Assembly (NCBI RefSeq): GCF_030734285.1
Contig: NZ_CP132294.1
Location: 1,488,001 to 1,552,000 of the forward strand
Length of the DNA: 64,000 nt
DNA from: Natronococcus sp. AD-5
GTDB lineage: Archaea; Halobacteriota; Halobacteria; Halobacteriales; Natrialbaceae
Reading direction: 5' to 3'
Shown: positions 42,682-51,189 of the stretch, in pieces
Layout of the letters: every line of letters begins with the position of its first letter
Numbering within the stretch: the stretch's first letter is position 1
Notes under the pieces: generated by a model
Seen by the model: the letters and a program-made list of their open reading frames with translations, nothing else
Told to the model about the DNA's origin: nothing
The model's database searches: none
Made by a program: the position numbers and the translations under genes

Positions 42682-44091
42682 ATGAGATGGCCAGTGATCA
42701 CCGCCGAGGGAGCGTCGATCCGCGACGCGATCGCTCGGATCGATCGGTCAGAGGGGAGGGAAATCGTCGTCGTCGACGACCAGCGTCGACTCGTCGGAAC
42801 CGCGACGAGCGAACGACTCCGACGGGAACTGATCGACGGCGCGACGCCGACGACGCCGGTCTCGTCCGTCGTCGACGAGCCGACCCCCGAGCGAGCTGTG
42901 GATAACGGCCCGCCCGGGGACGCAACGACTGCGCTCGAGCACGAGGCACCCGACGACGCCGATTCGGAGTCGAACGGCGTCGAAACGGTGCTCGTGGTCG
43001 GCGGCGCCGGCTACGTCGGATCGGTGCTCTGCCGAACGTTGCTCGAGTCCGGGTTCGCGGTTCGCGTCCTCGACCCGCTCATGTACGGCGACGCCGGCGT
43101 CGCGGGTCTCGCCGATCGCGAGCGGTTCACGCTTCACCGGGGGGACGCCCGCTCGATCGAGACGGTGCTGGACGCGATCGAGGGGGTCGACGCCGTCGTC
43201 CACCTCGGCGGGATCGTCGGCGACCCCGCCACTGAACTCGATCCGCGAAAGACCCTCGAGTACAACCTCCACTCGACGCGGGTGCTCGCGTCCGTCTGCA
43301 AGTACCACCAACTCAACCGCTTCGTGTTCGCGTCGTCGTGCAGCGTTTACGGAAAAAGCGAGGACGGGGCCGGACGGCTGACCGAAGACGACGCGCTCAA
43401 CCCGGTCTCGCTGTACGCGCGGCTGAAGATCCAGTCCGAGCGCGTCCTTCGGGACCTCGCGGACGAGAGGTTCTCGCCGACGATCCTCCGCAAGGCGACG
43501 GTCTACGGCTACTCGCCGCGAATGCGGTTCGATCTCGTCGGCAACGTTCTCCCCGCCAAGGCCTACGAGCAGGGCGTCATCCCGGTCTTCGGCGGCGACC
43601 AGTACCGCCCGAACGTCCACGTCGAGGACGCCGCGCGGGCGTACGTCGACTGCCTGACCGCGCCGCTCGAGGACGTCGCCGGCGAGGTGTTCAACGTCGG
43701 TTCGAACCAGCAAAACTATCGAATCGACGAACTCGCGACCGTCGTCGCGGACGCCTTCCCCGCCGCCGAGATCGAGTATCACGACGAGCGAACCGACGAG
43801 CGAAGCTACCGCGTCGAGTTCGAGAAGATCCGATCGACGCTCGGCTTCGAGCCCGAACGGTCCGTCCGCGATCACTGCCTCGAGCTGAAAGCGGCGTTCG
43901 AGAGCGGCGCGTTTCCGGCGTACACCGCGACCCGGTTCAACAACCGCGCGACCCTCGAGAGCGCGCCCTCCTTCGCGGAGACGGCCGCGGTGATCGGCGA
44001 GCACGAACCGCTCGCGTTCGACGGCCCGGAGGGACGGGCGCTCGCCTCCGACGTACGGAGTGACGGCCGGCAATCGACCGGCACGCACTGA
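42682..44091 (+). CDS. CBS-like domain fused to NAD-dependent sugar epimerase
   Basis: The 469-residue protein is a fusion. Residues 1-65 ('GREIVVVDDQRRLVGTATSE' and neighbours) match the CBS-like domain usually found at the N-terminus of sugar-phosphate nucleotidyltransferases. Residues 66-100 are an acidic linker. From residue 101 on it is an extended SDR epimerase or dehydratase: VVGGAGYVGSVL (about 105-116), 'ASSCSVYGKS', catalytic YARLK (245-249) and GDQYRPNVHVEDAARAY. It ends with an unconserved tail. The substrate is probably a nucleotide sugar made with the adjacent aminotransferase. CBS domains often sense adenosine nucleotides, suggesting feedback control. Confidence 0.86.
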   Translation: MRWPVITAEGASIRDAIARIDRSEGREIVVVDDQRRLVGTATSERLRRELIDGATPTTPVSSVVDEPTPERAVDNGPPGDATTALEHEAPDDADSESNGVETVLVVGGAGYVGSVLCRTLLESGFAVRVLDPLMYGDAGVAGLADRERFTLHRGDARSIETVLDAIEGVDAVVHLGGIVGDPATELDPRKTLEYNLHSTRVLASVCKYHQLNRFVFASSCSVYGKSEDGAGRLTEDDALNPVSLYARLKIQSERVLRDLADERFSPTILRKATVYGYSPRMRFDLVGNVLPAKAYEQGVIPVFGGDQYRPNVHVEDAARAYVDCLTAPLEDVAGEVFNVGSNQQNYRIDELATVVADAFPAAEIEYHDERTDERSYRVEFEKIRSTLGFEPERSVRDHCLELKAAFESGAFPAYTATRFNNRATLESAPSFAETAAVIGEHEPLAFDGPEGRALASDVRSDGRQSTGTH

Positions 44092-44280
44092 AGCGGCTGG
44101 GACGAGCGATACCCGACGACCTCGGAGGACTCGACAACGCTCGACGATCGTCGCGACGGCCCCTCCGAATTCGATACAGATCGTACAGAGCCCGTAGCGA
44201 TTGCCGCGGCGCTCGAGTTCGGTTTCGACGGGAGCGATCTCCGCGAGGCGACGAGTGCCCGCCGGGCGAACGAATCAGTG

Positions 44281-44290
44281 CACTTAAATC
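44281..44290 (+). promoter_or_regulatory. Possible promoter of the 5S rRNA gene
   Basis: 'cacttaaatc' about 90 bp before the 5S gene resembles the TATA-type element of haloarchaeal rRNA promoters and would start a precursor with about 65 nt of leader. By eye only. Confidence 0.4.
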
Positions 44291-44377
44291 GAAGCCGACA
44301 CAACGATCATTCGAACGATCACGTCGCACCCGTAACCGACGCTGGTGCTCGCGGCGGTTCGATTCCGTCGGTCGGCG

Positions 44378-44499
44378 TTACGGCGGCCACAGCGGCGGGG
44401 TTCCTCCCGTACCCATCCCGAACACGGAAGATAAGCCCGCCTGCGTGTCGGTCAGTACTGGAGTGCGCGAGCCTCTGGGAACTCCGATTCGCCGCCCCC
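44378..44499 (+). rRNA. rrf: 5S ribosomal RNA, without adjacent 16S or 23S gene
   Basis: The sequence matches haloarchaeal 5S rRNA along its full length of about 122 nt. The long invariant stretch around 'CCCATCCCGAACACGGAAG' is present, then GATAAGCCC, then 'GTCAGTACTGGAGTGCGCGA' and GCCTCTGGGAA. The closing stem pairs GGCGGC (44382-44387) with GCCGCC (44491-44496). No 16S, 23S or tRNA gene is in the window, so this is either an extra copy or a 5S gene separated from its operon. A short T-run (cattttc at about 44511) may end transcription. Confidence 0.92.
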
Positions 44500-44863
44500 A
44501 CTCATACTCACATTTTCACACCCATCGAGCGGTCGCGCCGTCCTCGAAGCGACACTAGCGGTTCAGCGCTCGGTTCGTACGCTCCGCGTACCGTCCGATA
44601 CCCGTCGAACAATTCGATCGGCGGATCAAAATCCAGAACGAGCGGCGCTCTTCTCTCACGGTCGAGGTGGCGCTCTCCGGTCTGAAACAATCGGTCTGTT
44701 GCTCGAACTCCCGCTGTTGAGCGTCGTTTCCCGACTTCTGTTGCAACTTTGAGAGCGAGATATTTGGGAGGCGGCGACACCTTCGGTGAGTGATTATTGA
44801 GTGAAATCGAAGAAACCGTACCCGATACTGGTACAAACTACTCACTCGACGCGAACCAACTGA
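44500..44863. other. Spacer between 5S gene and repeat array
   Basis: No convincing gene. Two overlapping minus-strand frames (44508-44780 and 44555-44845) lack family features. This could be the remnant of a former outermost cassette, since the stretch directly to its right (44864-44927) is shared with the copy-D arm. Confidence 0.4.
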
Positions 44864-44927
44864 ACAGCAATCGGAAGATTTCTGATCGCTGATCGGAAAG
44901 AATACGCGCTCGGAAACCCGCTTAATG
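44864..44927. repeat. Left arm shared with copy D (55943-56004)
   Basis: Both arms begin with 'cagcaatcggaagattt' and end directly at the repeat core with 'gctatctctt'. They have similar length (64 and 62 bp) but a diverged middle. They mark the same type of cassette end. Confidence 0.6.
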
Positions 44928-44972
44928 CTATCTCTTGCTCCTTTGCTCGACCGTGTTTAGGCGGCTGAAATC
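44928..44972 (-). repeat. aroQ-3'-end repeat, copy A
   Basis: On the plus strand the core is 'ttgctcctttgctcgacc' followed by gtgtttag. On the minus strand it translates as DFSRLNTVEQRSKR and a TAG stop, close to the end of chorismate mutase (LNKVEQRSNR, stop). Copies B to F and the real aroQ end (G) are in the same orientation. It marks the left edge of the array. Confidence 0.8.
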
Positions 44973-45149
44973 CAGCACGGGTTCTCCCGAAATTTGGGAG
45001 ATCAATACGAGTTAAACCCTTCTAACCCGGGAATAGTGGTCCTAAATACGCCACACATATAAAGGAACGACTGGGTAACTGCGCGATAAGAGTATAGTGC
45101 GGTAACCCGTAGCACGGGTATGAACGCGCCTCTCGACGAGATCGGGTTT
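44973..45149 (+). repeat. Right arm A with promoter, shared with arm F
   Basis: About 180 bp match the region after copy F (61401-61569). Examples of shared strings are 'acatataaa', 'gaacgactgggtaac', 'gcgataagagtatag' and 'cgcctctcgacgag'. The match includes the promoter and the first eight or so codons of the regulator gene, then stops. Confidence 0.8.
45054..45063 (+). promoter_or_regulatory. TATA box of the FilR1-type regulator
   Basis: 'acatataaag' lies 84 bp after repeat core A and about 60 bp before the ATG at 45120. Two direct GGTAAC repeats (45074-45079 and 45101-45106) follow it and could be an operator, since they surround the likely transcription start. Confidence 0.55.
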
Positions 45150-45944
45150 CTCGCACGCTCAGTCCATCGCGTCGAAGTGCTCGATGCACTAGTCGGACAG
45201 CCCTGTGATCGCAACGATCTACGCGACGCAACGGGTGCATCTTCGCCGACCATGGGACGAATCCTCGGCGCCTTCGAAGATCGACGCTGGGTCGTCCGAG
45301 ACGGACGAACATACGAACTGACCCCCTTGGGGGAGTTCGTCGCAGAGCGGTTCACGGATCTTCGCGAAGCGATGGAGATGGAACAAAAATTGCGCGACGT
45401 CTGGCAGTGGCTTCCGCGCGAAATGGACGAGTTTACCGTCGATCTGTTCGCCGATGCGGTGGTCTCCTATCCCGGGCCGGGGTATCCGTATGAACCCGTC
45501 GAACGACTCACGCAGCTCATCGAGGACACCGGTCGGTTGCGTGGGTTCGACAGTATCGTATTCAAGTCGATCAACAACGAGGCGGTCTGTCGAGCTGTCC
45601 TGGACGGCATGGAGCTCGAGTACGTGTACTCGCCGACCGCTCTGGAGGCCACCGTCGCCTGGAACCCCGAACGGGTCACGGAAGCCGCCGCCCGTGAGAA
45701 CTGTACCGTCTTCGTCCACGACGATCTCCCCGACGGGGACCGGTGCGGCCTCGGTATCGTGGACGACCGGGCCGGCATTTGCTGTCACGACGCTGAGACC
45801 GGGGCGCTAACTGCGGTCATCGATACGGGCGCTCCGAAGGCCCGTGAGTGGGCCGTCTCCGTCTTCGAGCGCTACCGTCGGGAAGCGAAGCCGATCGAGC
45901 CGGACACGTTAGACGCTCTCCTCTCCTCGGAACTCACCGCGTAA
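45120..45944 (+). CDS. Winged-helix regulator with FilR1-type domain
   Basis: The 274-residue protein has an N-terminal winged helix (about residues 5-75: FLARSVHRVEVLDALVGQ, 'TGASSPTMGRILGAFEDRRW') and a long C-terminal part (about 85-265) resembling the FilR1 middle domain of archaeal regulators. No membrane helix. Direct GGTAAC repeats just upstream may be its own operator. Its promoter and first codons recur at 61381-61569 in front of the oxidoreductase gene. Cassette 1, first gene. Confidence 0.78.
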   Translation: MNAPLDEIGFLARSVHRVEVLDALVGQPCDRNDLRDATGASSPTMGRILGAFEDRRWVVRDGRTYELTPLGEFVAERFTDLREAMEMEQKLRDVWQWLPREMDEFTVDLFADAVVSYPGPGYPYEPVERLTQLIEDTGRLRGFDSIVFKSINNEAVCRAVLDGMELEYVYSPTALEATVAWNPERVTEAAARENCTVFVHDDLPDGDRCGLGIVDDRAGICCHDAETGALTAVIDTGAPKAREWAVSVFERYRREAKPIEPDTLDALLSSELTA

Positions 45945-46145
45945 GGGACGCTGCCGAAGAAGGCCCGATATCTCCGCTCCCGGCCCCCAATTTTCGCCCT
46001 CCCCGTATCTGAGAATTCACTCACGGAAATCCGGCGGGTCAGTTCCGATACTTGGTGGCGTGGATTCGAAAACGGCTTTCACGCGGTGAAATATTTCACG
46101 AGACATCTACATCTCTTTGGCGGGCGTAGCACAATTCGAGGGAAA

Positions 46146-46976
46146 ATGACCACTCAGCGACGACAGCGAGCCCGGGAGGCGTGGGACGAAATCGCGGCGG
46201 GCTACGACGAGGTCGTCACCCCCACGCACGCGCACGTTTCGAAGGCGGCTCTAGACGCCGCAGGTATTCGACCGGGAATGCGGTTCCTAGACGTGGCGGC
46301 GGGTACCGGCGCCCTCAGTCTCCCCGCGGCGCGCCTCGGCGCGGAGGTGGTAGCGACGGACATCTCTCCCGCCATGGTTGAGCACCTCGCAGCGCGCGTG
46401 AAGGAGGAGGGGCTCTCCAACGTGGAGGCGCGGGCCATGGACGGCCATGCTCTCGAGCTGGCGGACGACGCGTTCGACGTCTCCGGTTCGCAGTACGGGA
46501 TCATGCTCTTCCCCGACCTTCCTCGAGCGCTCGGGGAAATGGTGCGCGTCACCAAGCCCTGCGGTCGCGTCTTCGTCGTCGTATACGGCAACCCGGAGGA
46601 GGTGGAGTTCCTCGGCTTCTTCACGCGCGCCATGCGCGCGGTCATCCCCGACTTCGAAGGGCTCCCGCTCGATCCCACACCACTCCCGTTTCAGGTGGCC
46701 GATCCCGCGAAGCTCCGCCAGCGGCTCGAGGAAGCGGGACTGGAGGACGTGCGCGTGGAAACGGTTGCCGAGGAACTCGAGTTCGGTTCCGGGCGACAGC
46801 TGTGGGAGTGGCTGATGAACAGCAATCCTATCCCGGGACTGCTGGTAGCCGACACCACCGAGGAGCAGCGTGCCGCGGCCCGCGAGGCGATGGACGAGTT
46901 GTTGCGCGAGCGCGCCGAAGATGCCGAGGTCGCCGTCCTCACCAACCCGGTGCACATCGGCATCGGAACGAAGTGA
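46146..46976 (+). CDS. SAM-dependent methyltransferase
   Basis: The 276-residue class I methyltransferase has an N-terminal helix, motif I LDVAAGTGALSLPAARLG (about residues 48-65), 'VVATDISPAMVEHLA' for motif II, and RAMDGHALELADDAFDVS with the acidic residue contacting SAM. The variable C-terminal half determines the substrate, which cannot be read. It resembles the UbiE/COQ5 group. ATG 46146 was chosen because the sequence upstream is not protein-like. An alpha/beta hydrolase fragment follows 13 bp later. Codon use is more G+C-rich than in the MFS/SDR genes of the same cassette. Confidence 0.85.
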   Translation: MTTQRRQRAREAWDEIAAGYDEVVTPTHAHVSKAALDAAGIRPGMRFLDVAAGTGALSLPAARLGAEVVATDISPAMVEHLAARVKEEGLSNVEARAMDGHALELADDAFDVSGSQYGIMLFPDLPRALGEMVRVTKPCGRVFVVVYGNPEEVEFLGFFTRAMRAVIPDFEGLPLDPTPLPFQVADPAKLRQRLEEAGLEDVRVETVAEELEFGSGRQLWEWLMNSNPIPGLLVADTTEEQRAAAREAMDELLRERAEDAEVAVLTNPVHIGIGTK

Positions 46977-46989
46977 TCCGCGACAGCCG

Positions 46990-47193
46990 ATGAAAACCAT
47001 AACCACTCAGGAACAACGACGGGCGCGAAACGATCGAGAGCGGTTGTTGGCCACGATCCCCGTCACGGAGCGGCGAACGGAGATTGCTGGCGTCTCCACC
47101 GCGGTGCTAGAGGGAGGCGACGGCCCGCCAATCGTCTTGCTACACGGCCCCGGAGAGTCCGCGCTCGAAACCACTGACGATCGCCGCTCCTAG
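46990..47193 (+). pseudogene. Alpha/beta hydrolase, 5' fragment
   Basis: The first 58 or so codons read like an alpha/beta hydrolase: 'TEIAGVSTAVLEGGDGPPIV' then LLHGPGESA, the strand and oxyanion-hole region. Then the frame ends in unrelated sequence near 47170, just where a transposase remnant begins on the other strand. The catalytic Ser, Asp and His are all missing. It was probably cut by a transposon insertion that was later itself deleted in part. Confidence 0.7.
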
Positions 47194-47220
47194 CCGGCTA
47201 CCAATTTCTGAACTTGTAGC

Positions 47221-47674
47221 TCACAGACGACAGATGGCTTGCAGTTCGTCATTGAACTCCTCGCGGAACATCTCCCAGAGTCGGGATTGTGCCGGTGGCT
47301 TGGGGTACCCTTTCTCCGTCGAATCATCAACGAACCCGTAGTCCACCGCCAGTTCCGGGTGCTCCTCGGAGTGTTCGGCAAGCTGTTTCTCGCCATTCCA
47401 GCCCATCGCCTGCTTGGAGGACGTGTGCTCTGACCCACGGGGTGAGCGGCGTGTAGTTGCGGTACCATGTAGCGCGTGTGTCGGGAAGGTCTGGATCGAC
47501 GGAGAGGCTGCCGATCAAATCCTCAACGGTCGGATCATCACTCGCCGTCCCAATATAGTGGAGCGAAAAATGATATCGACTATCGTGATTGCCGTTAGCA
47601 GCATACTCGAAACGTTCGTAGGACGAGTGCCATTGAAGATCGAACGGCCGGTCCAAGCCTTTCGCTAGCGTCAT
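47221..47674 (-). pseudogene. Transposase remnant, N-terminal part, frameshifted
   Basis: Two reading frames join into one protein. The first (from ATG 47674) has 'RYHFSLHYIGTASDDPTVED' and TWYRNYTPLTPWVRAHVLQA. The second has GWNGEKQLAEHSEEHPELAV and RLWEMFREEFNDELQAICR. The order matches the N-terminal segment of haloarchaeal IS5/IS1182-like transposases, where a 'GW/YS.EL..L..P.L...LGF' segment is typical. The catalytic DDE part is absent. I see no terminal inverted repeats. The frame changes near 47400. Confidence 0.65.
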
Positions 47675-47725
47675 GCCTGGGTCGTTTTATTCCCGGCCTG
47701 TATCGATCGACAATAGAGGGGATTA

Positions 47726-48279
47726 TCAGAGTTTGAACTGTTTCGCGTGTTCAATCACCTGTACCACGAATTCTTCGAACCTGTCATCGTATGTATCGTC
47801 GATGAGTGTGCCATCCTCCTCGAAGACATCGGTCACGTTCGAGATGGGAAGATCAGGACCAGGATGCGCGCTGAGTTCCAATGTGATATCGTGGAGATGG
47901 CTGAGCGCTCTGACACCGCGGAACCCCCCTCCTGAAACGGTGCCGTAGGAAAACGGTTTGTCCTTGTATTCGGGATACAGGTAGTCGAGTAGGTTTTTCA
48001 AGGCACCGGGGATCGAATGATTGTACTCCGGCGTCACGATAAAATCGCATCCGCCGCTTCGACTTTTTGTCCGAATATATCACCGCTCAGGTGCGGGTTT
48101 CCGGTCATGTCTCTCCGGTTTGTGAACAGTGGAATATCATAGTCCGTTATGCCATACGGTTCGGCATCGTGATCTTTCTCCTGAAACTGGGCAGTGACGT
48201 AGCGGGCGGGATAGATCGAATTTCGCCCGTCCCGAACGGTCCCTTCTACCACGAGAATCGTGCGCGATTGAACAGTCAT
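47726..48279 (-). pseudogene. NADPH-dependent FMN reductase, split by a frameshift
   Basis: The first frame (from ATG 48279) has the flavodoxin-like start 'TILVVEGTVRDGRNS'. It ends at a TGA within AADAILS, where the expected sequence is 'ADAI.IVTPEYNHSIPGALKN'; that continuation is present in the next frame (48037 onward), followed by 'PFSYGTVSGGGFRGVRAL'. One missing base explains the break. A GTG overlaps the stop (GTGA), so re-initiation making two chains is conceivable. The full protein would be about 184 residues and would reduce flavin or quinone. It is the last gene of the marR-SDR-MFS unit. Confidence 0.75.
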
Positions 48280-48285
48280 GAATTC

Positions 48286-49551
48286 TTAGTCACCTCCTGT
48301 ATTGGAGAGTCGCTCAGACGTCATTGGGGGTGAGCCATCTTTTGTCTGAGTTATCGTTTCAGGGAGGAATAGCCAGATCAAGATTCCTGTGAGGACTGTT
48401 GCGCCAGCAGCAATTATCGTCGTTCCCTCATAGCCAACGTTCGCGTAGGCAGCACCCGCGAGTCCACCACCGAGTCCAGAGCCGATTTGCCCCATCCCAA
48501 TAGTAAGATTGATGAACGCTCCTCGCTTGTCACTGGCGACTAGTTCTGCCAACAGTGTCTGGAACGGCGTCCCCCGGGCAGCGTACAACCCCATTATAAT
48601 GAAGAACAATCCATAGGCGACCCACATGCTGACAATGAACCGTGTTGTCACAAACATGAGGACAGCAATACCAAACGATCCGGCAATGATGAAGCGTTTC
48701 CGGCCGAAGTGATCCGACAACGTTCCAGCGGGTGGGCCGCCAAGTGTTGTTCCAAGACCACCGAAGAAGAACATCGTCGCAATGGCCCCGCCTCCGACCC
48801 CGAGTGTCGTCTGAAGCCACGTCGGGAGATACGTCATATACAGCGAACTGCCGCCAAACATAATAATAAAAATCACGACTGCCGCAAGGCCTTCGCGTCG
48901 CCGCAGTAATGTTGCGTATCCATCAAGCGCGCTTCGAATCGTGAGGTGATCCGCGCGTTGGACGTCGGGTTGCGGGACGTATCGCCAGAGGAATACGATA
49001 GTCACAGCGAGGAGCACTCCGAAGGCGAGGAACGGCCACCGAAAGCCGAACTGCTCCGCCACAATCGTGCCAATGGGGATTCCAGCAATCAGACCGGCAG
49101 ATGTTCCGCTCGTTATCCACCCGTTCGCCCATCCACGACGTTCACGGGGGAAATAATCGCCGACGTATGCGACAGACGCGCCGGTGAGAATCCCGCCAGC
49201 GACGCCTGCGAGCGCTCGTACCACGAAAAGCGAGACGAAGTCCCATGTAACCCAGTGGAGAAGGAGCGCGATAGCCATAATCGCGTTTCCGATGAGTAGA
49301 ATTCGACGCCTGCCGATTCTATCGGAAATTGGCCCTGCGACGAACGCGAAGACGCCGACGAACACCGCATATGCGGTGATGAGCGTCCCCAAGAGAGACT
49401 CCGAAACGGCTACTTGCTCGCTGATGTATGGCAGGAGGGGTGCCATAATGAGTACCTGACTTCCGGAGACGAAGGCGAGCAGCCATAGAATGATGATAAT
49501 TTGATAGGATCTCGCTGCTCGCTGAGTTATACCCTCACTTCGTGAATTCAC
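48286..49551 (-). CDS. Major facilitator superfamily exporter
   Basis: The 421-residue transporter has 12 helices. The loop 2-3 motif is GPISDRIGRRRILLIGNAIM. 'GILTGASVAYVGDYFPRERRG' follows and is the pattern of drug-exporting MFS proteins, then TLSDHFGRKRFIIAGSF in the second half. It probably expels a toxic compound by H+ antiport. It lies between the SDR gene and the FMN reductase remnant on the same strand, with MarR upstream. Base composition is lower in G+C than in genes outside the array, a sign of transfer. Confidence 0.9.
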   Translation of the reverse strand: MNSRSEGITQRAARSYQIIIILWLLAFVSGSQVLIMAPLLPYISEQVAVSESLLGTLITAYAVFVGVFAFVAGPISDRIGRRRILLIGNAIMAIALLLHWVTWDFVSLFVVRALAGVAGGILTGASVAYVGDYFPRERRGWANGWITSGTSAGLIAGIPIGTIVAEQFGFRWPFLAFGVLLAVTIVFLWRYVPQPDVQRADHLTIRSALDGYATLLRRREGLAAVVIFIIMFGGSSLYMTYLPTWLQTTLGVGGGAIATMFFFGGLGTTLGGPPAGTLSDHFGRKRFIIAGSFGIAVLMFVTTRFIVSMWVAYGLFFIIMGLYAARGTPFQTLLAELVASDKRGAFINLTIGMGQIGSGLGGGLAGAAYANVGYEGTTIIAAGATVLTGILIWLFLPETITQTKDGSPPMTSERLSNTGGD

Positions 49552-49628
49552 TTCGTCACCTCATTCACTGGCTCTTTCGCTAACCCGGTGTCTAGCTCGT
49601 GATTATTTGTATTCATATTGGGTAGCAG

Positions 49629-50399
49629 TTAGAGCGGGGTCCATTCGCCAGAGCCCACATTCCACCGGCGAACATCCGATTGGCTATAGACGCCAAGCGT
49701 TTTCCCATGATGGTCATGATCCATAGCGAGTGCAACTGCGACCGAGCCAAACTCTTCAGCGGGGAGCCACTCGGGATCGGTGTCCGTCTTAGAACGGGTT
49801 ATGACGGGTGTTAGCGGTACAAGTTCGTTGATTCGGACAGATTCACCGTGTTGCTCGGCGTTTTCCGCCAGCGCACGCATGAGCATGTGCTCTCCCGCTG
49901 ATGCAACAGCCATCAAACCGGCTGCGGGATCGGCAATTTCGCCCGTCGGTCCCGACAAACCGTTGATCAACGTGTAGGATCTGCCGTCCCGTTCAGTAAG
50001 AACGGGAAGAAATGTACGCGCCGCGACGAAGTGTGCGGTCATGAAATTATCGATGACGCGATCCCACATCTCAATTGGAACATCGGTCAGTCGTTCAACT
50101 GGTTGCGGACCGCCGAGGGATGCTATGACGGTATCAACACGACCGAACCGTTCGAGAACGGTATCTCGGAGTGCCTCTGACCCATCGATCTGACCGATAT
50201 TTCCAACGAGGGTGATGAGTCGGTCAGTCGTGATTCCGGTCGATTCAAGGTGTGTGTGAAGGTCGTCGAGGTGTTCCTGACTCCGTGATGGTACGATCAC
50301 TGTTGCATCTCCATTGAGAAACGCCCGAACGATCCCCGCACCGAGTTCGCCCGCACCACCAGGGACGAGCACAATTGTGTCTTTACGGTTAGTCATCAT
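49629..50399 (-). CDS. SDR-fold protein without the Tyr-x3-Lys motif
   Basis: The 256-residue Rossmann protein has the cofactor loop 'VLVPGGAGELGAGIVRAFL' and IASLGGPQPVERLTD after strand 4. Where YxxxK should stand, the aligned sequence reads MAVAS within 'AVASAGEHMLMRALAENA', so both catalytic residues are absent. It could be a non-enzymatic NAD(P) sensor or a modified reductase. It is preceded by three similar 13-bp operator-like elements, and is part of the unit under MarR. Starts with ATG 50399 or the ATG one codon later. Confidence 0.85.
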   Translation of the reverse strand: MMTNRKDTIVLVPGGAGELGAGIVRAFLNGDATVIVPSRSQEHLDDLHTHLESTGITTDRLITLVGNIGQIDGSEALRDTVLERFGRVDTVIASLGGPQPVERLTDVPIEMWDRVIDNFMTAHFVAARTFLPVLTERDGRSYTLINGLSGPTGEIADPAAGLMAVASAGEHMLMRALAENAEQHGESVRINELVPLTPVITRSKTDTDPEWLPAEEFGSVAVALAMDHDHHGKTLGVYSQSDVRRWNVGSGEWTPL

Positions 50400-50722
50400 T
50401 GGTCACCTGGCATCTCAACTGATACGGAGTTGGACTCCATATTTCGTCCCTCATTACTTAGCCAGTTAATCTTTAGTCGGTTAAATAATTTTCGCTGATT
50501 AAGCCAGTTGTCTCCTCTTTTGCAGCATCCTGCGAGTATGAGCAACTATCCTTCCAAGAGGAGCGGTACGCGCGGGAACTTCCGGAATTTCGAACTCACA
50601 ATGGAAACGAAGCGAAGAGATGGTCCACTAGCCTTGTAGTGCTGTTCTCTTCCGGTTAGAGAATTCTATCATCGTATTACGTGGATACCGCCCAAGAACG
50701 CTTAGCTGGTGAAATACCTACC
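50400..50722. other. Regulatory spacer between marR and the SDR gene
   Basis: The part next to the SDR gene holds the promoter and candidate MarR operators listed separately. The rest (about 50510-50722) shows no gene or repeat. Confidence 0.45.
50458..50508 (-). promoter_or_regulatory. SDR-gene promoter with candidate MarR operators
   Basis: Two direct 13-bp elements, TTAGCCAGTTAAT (50458-50470) and TTAGTCGGTTAAA (50473-50485), and a related inverted one around CTGATTAAGCCAG (50495-50507), surround a TATA-like AATTATTTA read on the minus strand at 50482-50490. A related TTATCCGGGTAAC lies before marR itself. Repeats overlapping the promoter fit repression by the neighbouring MarR. Confidence 0.55.
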
Positions 50723-51172
50723 TTAATGTGGCTTTTCGAACGGCATGTCGATATTCTCTTGGACTTGTATCAGCATCCGCCGTAACAGCAGCCGTTCTTC
50801 GGTCGTAAACCCGTCTAACATTACCTCCTCCCCTTGCTTCCAGCACTCTTCGATCGGTTCGATCGTCTCTTCCCCCGCTTGCGTCAGGAAAACCTGCTGT
50901 ACTCGCGCATCATCTGGATCCTGGTGACGCTCAACCAAGCCGGACTCTTCGAGTTTCCGTACTAATTTGGTGATTGTAGGAGGTTTCACAGAAAGAGCTT
51001 CAGCTAAATCGGACTGAGAACACCCATTTGTTTCTGCCAGTTGGACAAGGACGAATTCCTGCCCTCCTTGTAACCCTAGTTCGTCAAGCGCTTCGGTGAA
51101 GTAATTCCTGTGGTGTTTCGAAGCAGAAGCCAACTGATAGCCAACCGAGTCTCGGATCGTCGGGTTATCCAT
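50723..51172 (-). CDS. MarR-family transcription regulator
   Basis: The 149-residue protein has the MarR winged helix: 'FVLVQLAETNGCSQSDLAEA', LSVKPPTITKLVRKLEESG as recognition helix, and 'VERHQDPDDARVQQVFLTQ' as the wing with the usual Asp-x-Arg. N- and C-terminal helices dimerise. ATG 51172 was chosen; a GTG at 51184 is in frame. MarR proteins release DNA on binding phenolic compounds or on oxidation. The genes after it (SDR, MFS, FMN reductase) are a typical MarR regulon. Confidence 0.9.
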   Translation of the reverse strand: MDNPTIRDSVGYQLASASKHHRNYFTEALDELGLQGGQEFVLVQLAETNGCSQSDLAEALSVKPPTITKLVRKLEESGLVERHQDPDDARVQQVFLTQAGEETIEPIEECWKQGEEVMLDGFTTEERLLLRRMLIQVQENIDMPFEKPH

Positions 51173-51189
51173 ATAGTGTACCAATAATA

